The notes under the pieces are model-generated. The model ran no database searches. It was given only the letters and a program-made list of their open reading frames with translations, and had not been told where the DNA came from. Shown here piece after piece: positions 12,001 through 22,700 of a stretch of 64,000 nucleotides of DNA; positions within the stretch are counted from its first letter, which is position 1, and each line of letters opens with the position of its first letter. The DNA comes from Spinacia oleracea (Eukaryota > Streptophyta > Magnoliopsida > Caryophyllales > Amaranthaceae), in the NCBI RefSeq assembly GCF_020520425.1, contig NC_079492.1:141054361-141118360 (forward strand), written 5' to 3'. The position numbers and the translations under genes are program-made.

Positions 12001-13021
12001 TGTTTGGTAGGGTATAAAACGTTTTTCATGAAAAACGATTTTTCCCTTTTCAATCATTTTACGTTGTTTGGTTTGGCAAGGGATGGAAAACAATTTTTCA
12101 TAACTCCTTCAAAGGTGGAAAATCTTTTTCCATTTGAAAGGGGGTGAAACCACTTTTCCACCTTTCCTCCTTACCTCCCTATCCTTTCTTCCCCTTTATC
12201 TTCCCCATCTTCTCCCATTTTCTTTTAAGGAATCAAACAAAGGAAACCTAGCTAGTTTGGAATTGTGTTTTCCTTGGAAAATGTTTTCCATGGAAAATCA
12301 TTTTGCACTGAAACGTTATACACCAAACCAAACGGGACCTAAATTTAGAAAAGAGAAATAAGAGAAGATTCTATATTTTATGTTAAACTTACTGGTTTTC
12401 CGTTGACTGCAGATAAAGCAAATAAATTGGATGTCGGAAATGCAGTAAACCCGAAGCCTTCCGAAGATGACAAGAAGCTTGTAGTTGTCAAGAGCCCAAA
12501 TGCTGTGAACCCTCTCGTTTGGGATTATTATGTGAGTATCATATCTTTAGGTTCATGCCCTTGCGTTATTGTAGTGCGCTGACAAGTGACATGGATTAAG
12601 TAATTGTCAAAAGAAAAAAAAACATGCATTTCAGGTACTTGTATTTTCTAAGAACTTGTTTATCGTCACTGATGTATGATGTGTCATATGTTGCAGCCAA
12701 TTCTTACTGTTGATGTTTGGGAGCATGCGTATTACTTGGACTTCCAGGTTAGGCTGACTTCTGATTATTTACAAATGCTTCTTCTTATAAAAACAATTTA
12801 AGAAAAAAGAAGGAAAAAGTGAAATGTATTTAAAACAAGGCTTTTTTTGCTGCTTACTGTCTGAGAAACTGTTCATTTTGCTGTCTTTTATGCAGAATCG
12901 AAGGCCTGATTACCTCTCGATCTTCATGGAAAACCTTGTTTCCTGGGATGCTGTCAATGCAAGATATGAGGCAGCCAAGGCTTTTGCTACCGAGAGAGAG
13001 GAAGAGGCAGCGCAGAATTAA
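9089..13021 (+). CDS. FSD1: Iron superoxide dismutase, chloroplastic (FSD1 type)
   Basis: Eight exons: 9089-9149, 9248-9300, 10328-10399, 11469-11657, 11746-11917, 12413-12531, 12697-12747, 12896-13021. All join in frame to 280 residues. The enzyme converts superoxide to hydrogen peroxide and oxygen. Residues 1 to about 45 (Ser/Ala/Arg-rich) form the plastid transit peptide. The four metal ligands are all visible: His77 in FEYHWGKHH, His129 in AWNHEFFW, and Asp228 and His232 in [10 protein letters not shown]. The C-terminus [18 protein letters not shown] followed by a short Glu-rich tail fits FSD1 rather than FSD2 (long acidic tail) or FSD3. Intron 5 carries a Tourist-like MITE. A poly(A) signal AATAAA lies at 13562. 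Identity is firm; the paralogue assignment is fairly firm. Confidence 0.95.
11996..12339. mobile_element. Tourist-like (PIF/Harbinger) MITE in Fe-SOD intron 5
   Basis: The ends GGCTTTGTTTGGTAGGG and (opposite strand) GGTCCCGTTTGGTTTGG are imperfect inverted repeats of the GG..TGTTTGGTT type seen in Tourist elements. They are flanked by a 3-base TAA duplication (11993-11995 and 12340-12342). At 344 bases it has no coding capacity. It lies wholly inside the intron. Confidence 0.75.
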
Positions 13022-13688
13022 CAAGATTTCGCTAGACAGTAAGTACTGACGGCTATTATATAGTGTGATACTGATGGCTCATAATCAAAATAATGGGAAC
13101 ATGTTTAAGGTAAGGTTTGTACCAAGTTCTAAGCAATAATTGGACAAAGATTTAGGACAGTATACAAACCTAGTTAGGCATGCTTTCGAGTTCAAGAGCT
13201 TCAAGATTAGCTTAGTGTGCCTAAACACAGTAATAAGAAACTTAATAGCTGATTGCTCATAAAAGTACACTTTCAACTTCTGAGAAAATACATCCAAAAT
13301 TATGTCATATTTTGAGGATTATGTTATTCTAATTTCATTTGCTTTTCTTACTTGGTAGGTTTAATGGTTAGTTGGTTACTAATGATCAAGTTAGCAAGCA
13401 GTATATGCCAGAGTTGGTGCTGAGGATTGAATTCGTAGTTTAATCTTGTGGAATATGGTCAAGCTGTTGTAGTTCAGCATAAGTGTTCCTTCTGTTGATG
13501 ATTGTATGTATAAAGGGTGTATTATAGCTTGTTATACAGTTTTGATTGAAATGCTTGTGAGAATAAATATAACGAGCAACTCTGTGGAAACATACTTTTG
13601 TAGAGGAACTTAACGGCGAATAATGCAGAATTATTTTTACTCTGTACTATTGTTCTTATGATCTTCACATGAAAATATAAATTGATTT
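13022..13688. other. 3' UTR of Fe-SOD and spacer
   Basis: The Fe-SOD 3' UTR extends to about 13590 (AATAAA at 13562). An AG followed by coding-poor sequence near 13360 may mean a 3' UTR intron (13041 to about 13357), but this is not certain. No other gene seen. Confidence 0.4.
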
Positions 13689-13735
13689 AAGTCACTGCAT
13701 ATACAACTCAGAATATGCTAGCTTGATTTCCAAAG
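13689..13735. repeat. Second copy of a 48-base piece of the MED22 3' region
   Basis: About 48 bases (GTCACTGCATATACAACTCA ... GATTTCCAAAGTC) match 14833-14880, just past the MED22 stop codon, with roughly five differences by eye. The two copies are in direct orientation and bracket the LINE fragment and the MITE between them. Confidence 0.7.
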
Positions 13736-14240
13736 TCCCATTCAACACGGTCATAAGCTTTTCCATATCTATTTCAAACTTTTTGTCAGAATCTCTTGTA
13801 CTAACAAAATATCATCTTAAATAGCTCAATCTGGAGCAAAATCATTTTGCTAAGGACCTATAATTTCTTTTCTTTAACTAAGGTTTGATTTGGTTGACTA
13901 ATATTTTGGCCATAGCTTTGTAAATAATAGTACACAAACTAATGGGACGAAATATATGTGCTTCATTTGGGTGATCAACCTTTGAAATTAGCGTAATAAT
14001 TGTATGATTAATTTGTCGAACAAGATTCCATTATGAAAAAACGACATATAAAAAAAAAGCTTGTTTAATTTCGTTGTCTTGGAACGGTTGGATTAGAGCT
14101 ATATTATCGTCTGTAGAAATACTAGTTTGTATACTTGTATCCAAAGAATAGTTATACTACGATAGTGAGAATGATTCGACTTAAATCTAGTACAGAATTA
14201 AAATCGGCCAATATGAAGTAGCCAGTCAAAAATTTAACTG
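13730..14240 (-). pseudogene. L1-type LINE reverse-transcriptase fragment
   Basis: Read on the minus strand, pieces of a plant L1 reverse transcriptase appear in order: FQDNEIKQAFF near 14070, then FRPISLCTIIYKAMAKILVNQ around 13955-13880, then (in a shifted frame) IDMEKAYDRVEWDF at about 13770-13731. These match the conserved order of the L1 polymerase domain. Frameshifts and stops interrupt it and both ends are missing, including the YADD active-site region. This is a dead, truncated insertion between Fe-SOD and MED22. Confidence 0.7.
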
Positions 14241-14298
14241 CTTGCAGCAGACTACAATATTAAAAAATCTGCCTAGGTTTGAATTTGGGATAAATAAA

Positions 14299-14772
14299 GG
14301 GGCTTACTATTTACCGCCCCATATTACTCAAAATCCCCCATTCATTTACCCATATACTCTTTTTTATTTAATCCCCTCATTCAACATTTACCCATATACC
14401 GCCTCAAATCTAACCACCACCGTCGGCCACCATCGCCGGCCACTACCATCACGTCGTAGGCGACAAAATGACCGAGTCTTCACAAGAGTTTTTTTGTCCG
14501 GAATTTTTTAGAAACTTATGCATTTTAGCTTGTACCATGGTACAGGCTTATGGATTTTAAGCTTGTACCATGGTACAGACTTATGGATTTTTAGCTTCGA
14601 CCATGGTATTGACTTATGCAGTTTAAGCTTGTACCATGGAAGGAGCTAAAAATTCATAAGCCTGTATGGTGTGAGAGAATTGGAAAGTAAGATTAAGTAA
14701 GGATACTAATGGAAAATAAGGGAAAATAGTGGGGCGGTTTTGAGTAATATGGGGCGGCTTTTAACTCTCCAC
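14299..14772. mobile_element. Mutator-like foldback MITE with 33-base internal repeats
   Basis: The terminal regions are inverted copies sharing the core CCGCCCCATATTACTCAAAA (left 14315 onward; right on the opposite strand). Flanking TAAATAAA occurs on both sides (14291-14298 and 14773-14780), an 8-9 base duplication as in Mutator-type elements. The interior holds about 3.5 tandem copies of a 33-base unit containing AGCTTGTACCATGGTACAG (14523-14640), itself partly palindromic. No coding capacity. It lies just beyond the MED22 3' end. Confidence 0.65.
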
Positions 14773-14958
14773 TAAATAAAAGAAAAATCAGAATCCAATT
14801 TTACACATAATTAGTGAAGTCTATCCCTGTTCTCAGTCACTGCATATACAAATCAGAATCTGCTAGCTTGATTTCCGAAGTCATTCCCCCTCCCCCCAAA
14901 AAAATACCTAGACATTTTTCCGACAGTAAGATGATTAGAGCGTAATATTATGGCGGCC

Positions 14959-16837
14959 TCAAGGTGATGAAGGTTGGGCGGCCTTCTCAGCAGAAGAATA
15001 GAAATGTGATTCAAGGTCTTTGAGAGTGGCAGCAGCCTCTTCCCCAACTCTACCTAAAGTAATGTCTGTCTTCTCTGCTAGCTTATTGAATTCCCCAATG
15101 CGTTGTTCTACATGGTCATTCAGCGATGCAAGTCCAGAAAATATAGCAGTCTGCTTCAATTCTGACACCAACTTCAACAGTGAGTCAGCTGCTTGTACCT
15201 GTTAATGAACAAAGAACATAACAAGTGGAATAAAGATAATCAGCATGAATAAGGAACTGAGTGGCAGTTCAAAGAAGTTAGGAGACGGGAAATTGGGAAG
15301 ATAGACTATCTGCCAAATACTTTCTCAATTAGTATTTATCCAGGAGAAAACAAGGCATCTAAACTGCGACAACTGAGAATTCTATCAAGAGAACTTGCAT
15401 CAGCCCAAAATCCAACAACGGATTGAGATTATTTGATATTAAACATAATGACAATAGTTGTATTCTGTGTATGGCAACAAAAACATATCATCCAGCTGCT
15501 TCAGTTCTACTCTTAAATGCCTGAGGCCAAAAGCTAAGGAATCATAATACTCTGTAGCCTGTAGGCTAGGTGCTAGTTATTAAGTTCCAACAGAAAATAT
15601 AGATAATACGGAAGTAAAACAAGAGGTCATTCTCATAGAAAGTGATACCTCAAACAAGAAGAATATCATGAACAATATTAAGTGGTAAAGAGCAAATTGT
15701 TAAACAAAAATGCAATAAATAGTCAGAAGCCTTTGGTCAAATGCAAGTCAGCTTAGGATGGACAAGGGGATATGGAGAAATCAATAACTCGAATATGGCC
15801 GTGCATAACCTGAAGCCTCAGCACTACCCACCATAATTGAAATTATGTCAAAAGAAGATTGACCATTAACTCAAACTAAATTCATTGAACCCCATTTACC
15901 TACATACTCATGCACTCACAAGCTCAAGCATCAAGAGCACGAACCAAAACAAGTTTGTAAAAAGAAGGATGTAACATATTGAAGTGCATATAATTAAAGA
16001 TAGTAAGATCATGCTCTCACCATCCTGGCTGCGCGCACTTCCATCATGAAAGCTTCTTGTTGATTTCTAACGGGTGGGTCATTCACCTGGAGAATTAAGA
16101 AATTCAGACACTTTAATAGATACTACAGTGCCTTGCTAATATATATGTATGTATTAGCTAACTCTGACTCTTGGCTTTTCCCTGACACAGCAACAGACAC
16201 ACGCTTGGACATCCGACATTGCTGACTTAAGAAAATAAAAGAAATAGTGTTCGAGGTTCTGACTTCTGCACTGCAGAAGCAGTTGCTTTCTCAATATTAT
16301 CCATAAATCATAACTAAAAATTGATACAAAAGCAGAACAGATAACAATATTGATGAGGATTGTTTTGGTTCACAAAATTGGAATGCAACGTAAGGGAATA
16401 AAACCCAATTGTTGGAAGCCACAGATCGAAGTTTCCATACTAAATTTCCATGCGTTCAAACAACCTTTGATTCTCTGAATGTGTTCTATATCTTGTAACT
16501 TTAATATTTGGTTCATGTTAGAAATGGAAAATTGTCTTAATTGAAAACAATTAACTAAAAGTTTTCCCAAATCAAGCACACATAACTGAGATTACTCAAG
16601 CTGAAACTAAGCATGCATATCTCAGCACAAATCAAGAAAAGAAATATTACTTAAATCCACAACTTATAAGGGAAGAAAGAGGTGAAGACAAACCCGGGAA
16701 ACATTGACAAGGACAGTGAAATTGTCAACGAGACTGGAAACATCAGTTTCCACTCTCTGCAAAAGAGCTTTTTGCTTCTGAGCTGCAGCAGCAGCAGCAG
16801 CGGCTGTAGGCCCACCTCCGCCGCTTCCTTTATTCAT
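14959..16837 (-). CDS. MED22: Mediator complex subunit 22 (head module)
   Basis: Three coding exons on the minus strand: 16837-16694, 16086-16021, 15198-14959, joining in frame to 149 residues. MED22 (Surf5 family) is a small helical subunit of the Mediator head module, which bridges transcription factors and RNA polymerase II in the nucleus. The protein opens with [11 protein letters not shown] and a run of eight alanines (trinucleotide repeat in the DNA), then [34 protein letters not shown], and the conserved [20 protein letters not shown] followed by [12 protein letters not shown]. These match plant MED22 proteins along their length. An acceptor at 16844-16845, six bases before the ATG, implies a leader intron. 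A leader exon probably starts above 17970 and is split by the Copia element. Confidence 0.93.
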
Positions 16838-16843
16838 TCTGGG

Positions 16844-17969
16844 CTATAGGAAATGTAAGGCACAATCTTAGGTTAGGCAGAAGAAAACTATTGATGGAAA
16901 AAACATTGCTACATGGGAAAAGAATGGAAGAACTCAAATGCAGTTTTCTGGAATTCGCTAGATAGGTATTCTAGTATCAAACAGCAAATTTGAAACTTCT
17001 TCTGGGCATGTTTTGGTCCCAAAGAAAGTGTCAGCATGTCAACGACTCAACGTAAAATGACATAGGTATATGACATTGAAATGAAGAATCCAAGCAACAT
17101 AAAATTGCCTTGTCCTTGTTCCTATTACTCCCTTTGTCATTTTCAGTTCTTAAGTAAAATTGGAGAAAAGTGTACTAATTGGCATAGTTTTGTGATTAAA
17201 TAAACAAGACGAGACTTGTTGGCAAATAGTAAATGTATTAAAAAGGCCAAGCTTAATACTTACATTGCTGCTCATTATCTAAGAAAAAGGGTGATTTCAA
17301 ATCAATAACTATAATTTATGAACAGTGTTAATCACATGGCATAATCATAAACAAATAGAATTTCAATATATTCATTTCAACTCAAATTTTAATTATTTAA
17401 GCTCAAATTTTATTCATTCAATCTTAAAGTTTATTCATTTAATTCACTTTTTTCGTTTCTTGTTTTATTCTCCGCATTTTTTGTTTTTCTTTAACGATTT
17501 AATTACAAAAATGCAATGTTATTTACATTATTCACAAATCACAGTTATTAAAATGAGAATCTTTTCGAAACAGAAAGGTCACTAAATCACAGAATAGAGG
17601 GCATACATTATCTACAATAAAATCAGCTATGTGAAACAAAACTCGCAACACTCCCCCAATAGAACTCCACTACCTCTATCCCCACAATTCGCATCACCAG
17701 GCCCGTCCCTGAGCCCCAGTAATCCTAATCAATCTTATTGAAAAAGATTCATACGAATTTCAAGTAGAATTATGAAGACTACCAGTAGTTAACTAACTCC
17801 ATCTACAGTACTTTGTTTCACTGGATAATCAGACATCAATAATCGTAAAGATTAATACGAGTTTCAAGTAGAAGTATGAACAGAATATATTTATCATATC
17901 AGGAAATTGAGATGTTGAATCAGTAAAATACAAATAAAATCAACAGAAATTTTAAAAAAAAATCGATAC
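16844..17969 (-). other. Probable leader intron of MED22
   Basis: On the minus strand the sequence TTTCCTATAG (acceptor) lies just before the MED22 start, and CTATTCTCG followed by GTATCG (donor) lies at 17970-17965. The 1.1 kb between is AT-rich with no gene. The intron is inferred; introns in plant 5' leaders are common. Confidence 0.5.
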
Positions 17970-18294
17970 CGAGAATAGCAGCAGCAGTGAAGGACGGGTG
18001 GTTGGCAGAGGTGCCGCCGACTAGAGGTGGTGATACAACTACAAGACTGCTGCTTTTGTTGGAGGGGATGAAGACTGGAAGGGGAAGGAAATGCGACGGA
18101 AAAGAGTGGATGGCGCAGGTCGTTGTTGCCGGTAGCACTCGATGCGTGAAAATGTTGAGGGAACCGCTGAAAGGGAGAGATCTTCTTAAGGTTAGATGCG
18201 ATTTGGAACAAGACAGAGGAGAGAGCGAATTGAAAGAAGAGAATCAAGAGATAGAGGTGGAGGTGGAGGTGGAGGTGGAGGTGGTGGTTGGGAC
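17970..18294 (-). other. Probable 5' leader exon of MED22, downstream part
   Basis: Pyrimidine-rich on the minus strand and not AT-rich like the neighbouring spacer; it ends in a donor at 17970. It includes a (CCACCT)n tract (18254-18285). Sequence of the same character (CTCTCTCCTCTCCCGAACCC on the minus strand) resumes beyond the Copia element at 26546-26620, so both look like one leader exon interrupted by the insertion. The open frames here resemble no known protein. Confidence 0.5.
18290..18294. repeat. Target site duplication GGGAC, left
   Basis: GGGAC flanks the left LTR and recurs at 26541-26545 after the right LTR, the 5-base duplication expected for LTR retrotransposon integration. 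Confidence 0.9.
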
Positions 18295-18944
18295 TGTAGG
18301 AACATATAGATGCATAAAGAGGAATTTCAGGAAACAATTTCCTAACATCTATCACAGGATCTCATGCATAACAATAGTATAGATCAGATTAAGTCGAAAG
18401 AATAATCACCTTTGAAGCGTGTTCTCCCGTTCGTATGCAAGCTTCGAAGATCTTAGAGCCCCACTTGTTGCTCCTCTACTCGGTCCACAAGCACGAATTG
18501 AATCCCACGTATGCTAGTACGGAAGAGAACGATCACAATCTGTCTCTTGCTTTGTTTGGGATGTACGGCGTTTAGAGAATTAGAATTAGGGTTTTTGTGT
18601 TTTCCTTTTGTCAGATATTGAATGAACGTGATTTTTAAATCCCTGACATTATAACTATTATAATGTGAGAGTTTTAGGTTAACACAAAACCAAAGCCCAA
18701 CATTCTTCCCTTAACAGACCGGTTGCCATCGGGCCTTTTGGGCCCATTCCAATTAATGCTTATATGTGTGACCTTATAGGATTAATATATTTTAGTTGTA
18801 GGTCCAATCAATATTGTCCTGCTAATCACATTTATTCTCTAGCAAGCAAATATGATTACTAAAATAATTAACTTATTATCTTCATAATTAATTCCTATTT
18901 ATATTTAGTAATTGCCGGAAATGTCTAAGGACATAATTCCTTCA
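18295..18944 (-). repeat. 3' LTR of the Copia element
   Basis: 650 bases, TG...CA. On the minus strand a TATA-like ATATAAATAG (opposite strand of 18895-18904) could start transcripts running toward MED22, whose start codon lies about 1.45 kb downstream. Confidence 0.9.
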
Positions 18945-19704
18945 ATCTCCCACTTGTCCGAAGACAAGAACGCAATGCTAAATTCCTTAAGTCTCTTAAT
19001 GCCAAAATTTGATAACACACTGTTATTCTCAAATTCTAGTTTCTTGATCGCCGAGTTCGAACTGTTCAAATAAAGATTAACTTTTAATCCCATTCCGCAT
19101 GGCCATGCAATTTTCAGTTCTCGCTCATCAAGAGGCCCAGACACCATTCCTATCAAATAGGAGGACTTATTCACTCTTGTATGACCATAACTCCCACTCA
19201 ATTCTTAGCCCACCTGATCACTGCCTTTATAACCTCCTTTTACGGCGCGGCGTTTAACAGCGTCAAAGTTAAACTAATTGTCTCGTGGTTATTAAGACAT
19301 ACTCATGTCTAAGGAATCCACTAAATATAGAAGTTTGATTCTACTTTTAGAATCTAGTTAGGTCAAGTCACAATGCATCAAGTATACATCCATATAATCA
19401 ATTAGACATCCCTATGTCTCCATAGCCCATGGAACTGCACTATCAATTAATTACATGCTAGTCTTCACATAAATCACTTATGTCCAATTTAGTGATTTAG
19501 ACTAGGGACTTAATAAGTTGTGATTTCAGTTCACTTTATAGGGTTCCATTATCAAAACGTTTTCGATAATCCTATTTGAAAACACAAGTTATTTGGACAT
19601 TTTATTTAATACTAAACCAAACAATTAAATAAGAATGAACTTTTATTGATAAACATTCAAAGCATAATAAATGTCTTTACAATTGTAAACATAAAGTAAA
19701 CAAA

Positions 19705-22700
19705 CTAAAGCCATTCTCCCATATGCCTAAGCCCCATAGACCTAGTATGACTCTCATGCTTAGGTTGAGCAAGCGGTTTAGTCAGAGGATCAGCCACGTT
19801 ATCCTCAGTATGAACCTTGCTTACTTTCACATCCCCTCTTTCAACGATCTCTCGAATAAGATGGAATCTCCTGAGCACATGTTTGGATTTTTGGTGCGAT
19901 CTGGGTTCCTTGGACTGGGAAATGACACCATTGTTGTCACAATACAACTCAATGCCATTTTCAATGCTAGGAACTACACCAAGTTCACTAATGAACTTTT
20001 TGATCCAAACAGCTTCTTTTGCTGCATCACTTGCTGCAATATACTCAGCCTCTGTTGTAGAATCTGCGATGGTACTCTGCTTAGAACTCTTCCAGCTCAC
20101 AGCCCCTCCATTGAGACAAAATATGAAACCAGATTGTGATCGGAAATCATCTTTGTCACTTTGGAAGCTTGCATCGGTGTATCCAGTGGCAACCAACTCA
20201 TTATCTCCACCATAGACCAAGAAATCATCCTTAGTCCTTCTTAAGTACTTAAGGATATTCTTTGCTGCCATCCAGTGCGCCTCTCCTGGGTTTGACTGGT
20301 ATCTGCTGCACATACTCAAAGCATATGCAACATCCGGTCGAGTGCATACCATGGCATACATAATGGACCCTACTGCAGAGGCATAAGGAACATTACTCAT
20401 GCGCTTGACCTCATCAGGTGTCGAAGGACACTGAGTCTTGCCAAGTGAAATGCCATGTTGCATGGGAATGAAACCTCTTTTGGAGTTTTCCAGCTTGAAC
20501 CTTGCAAGAACCTTATCAATATAAGTCTCTTGGCTAAGTCCAATCAGCCTTTTGGATCTATCTCTATGGATCCTTATTCCCAAGATGTATTCAGCTTCTC
20601 CTAGGTCTTTCATGGAAAAACAACTTTTAAGCCATTCCTTGACTGACTCAAGCATGGTCTTGTCGTTTCCTATGAGAAGTATGTCATCCACATACAAGAC
20701 TAGGAAAGCAATACTACTCCCACTCAACTTCTTGTATATACAAGATTCCTCTTCATTTCTGAGGAAGCCAAAAGATTTGACTGCCTCATCAAATCTGAGG
20801 TTCCAACTCCGGGATGCTTGCTTAAGCCCATAAATGGACTTCTTAAGCTTGCAAACTTTTCTTGGACTGTTTGGATCTTCAAAACCTTGTGGTTGTGTCA
20901 TGTACACATCCTCTTTCAAGAACCCATTCAAGAAAGCGGTTTTGACGTCCATCTGCCAGATCTCATAGTCATGAAAGGCAGCAATCGCAAGAATTATCCT
21001 AATGGATTTCAGCATGGCTACTGGTGAGAAGGTTTCATCATAGTCAATACCATGAATTTGTCTAAAACCTTTTGCCACTAGTCTTGCCTTAAAGACATCA
21101 ATGTTTCCATCTTTGTCCTTTTTCAGTTTGAAAATCCATTTGCAACCTATGGGTTTAACCCCATCAGGCAAAGCAACCAAGTCCCATACTTGATTTTCAA
21201 ACATCGAATCCATTTCGGATCTCATGGCTTCAAGCCATTTCTCGGAGTCTTGACTCGTCAAAGCATTTGTGTAGCTAATAGGTTCATCATGTTCTAAAAT
21301 CTCTATTTCAGAACTTTCAGTCAAAAGGAAATCAATATATCTCTTTGACGGAATGACAGTCCTACTAGACCTACGTTGGGGAACAACAGGAGAAGTTTCC
21401 ACCTCATTAGGTTGAGGGACTTCGCATGGATTATCTCCAAGTGGGACGATAGAAGGCGCATGAATGGAATGCACCGCCTCCTGAGCATTTTCATGCTGTG
21501 TCGTCTCTGACGAGGTGTGAACCTCATCCATTTGTTGCTCATCTCGAATTTCTTCGAGATATACATTACTCCCACTTGTCTTTCTGGAAATAAACTCATT
21601 TTCTAGAAAGACACCATCGCGAGCAACAAACACTTTGTTTTCGCTTTGGTTGTAGAAGTAGTATCCCTTAGTCTGTTTTGGGTAACCCACAAAAAGACAC
21701 TTATCGGACTTGGGTGAAAGCTTATCAGAAAATAAACGTTTTACATAAACTTCACAACCCCATGTCCTTAGAAAAGACAATTTTGGAACTTTTCCAGTCC
21801 ACATCTCATATGGCGTCTTTTCTACTGCTTTGGACGGAGCTCTGTTGAGTGTGAATGCCGCTGTTTCAAGCGCAAATCCCCAAAATGAGGCAGGAAGGTT
21901 AGCAAGACTCATCATGGACCGAACCATATCTAATAGAGTTCGGTTCCTTCTTTCGGAAACCCCATTCAATTGTGGTGTCCCTGGTGGAGTCAATTGCGAA
22001 AGTATTCCACAATCTTTCAAATGATCACCAAACTCTTGAGATAAATATTCACCACCACGATCGGATCGCAATGCTTTAATTTTCTTTCCAAGTTGGTTTT
22101 GTACTTCATTTTGGAATTCCTTGAACTTTTCAAAGGATTCCGACTTATGTCGCATGAGGTAAACATATCCAAATCTGCTCACATCATCAGTAAAAGTAAT
22201 GAAATACCCGTACCCTCCCCTAGCCAAAGTACTCATAGGTCCGCACACATCAGTATGTATGAGGGCTAAAAGATCATTGGCCCTTTCACTTGAGCCTGTG
22301 AAAGGAGATTTTGTCATTTTCCCCATTAAGCAAAACTCACATACTTCAAATGATTCAAAATCAAATGATTTGAGAATTCCATCCTTATGAAGTTTCTCTA
22401 TGCGCTTTGAGCTTATGTGGCCTAATCGACAATGCCATAGGTAAGTAGGGTTCAAATCATTTGGTTTGTGTTTCTTGTTTTCTATGTGATAGATATGGTT
22501 TTGTAAGTCTAGTACATACAAACCATTTGATAATTTAGCAGAGACATAGAACATACCATTCAAATATGCTGAACAACAATTATTCATAATTTGAAATGAA
22601 AAACCTTCCGAATCCAAAATCGGAATAGAAATTATGTTCTTGGTAATAACTGGAACGTAATAACAATTATAAAGTTCTAATATTAAACCAGAAGGCAAGC

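Noticed and set aside
17894-18382. Open frames of 131-153 codons on both strands with Ser/His/Glu-Val repeats
   Set aside because: They come from a CT-rich leader and a CCACCT tract, extend into the LTR, and resemble no protein family; better explained as MED22 5' leader.
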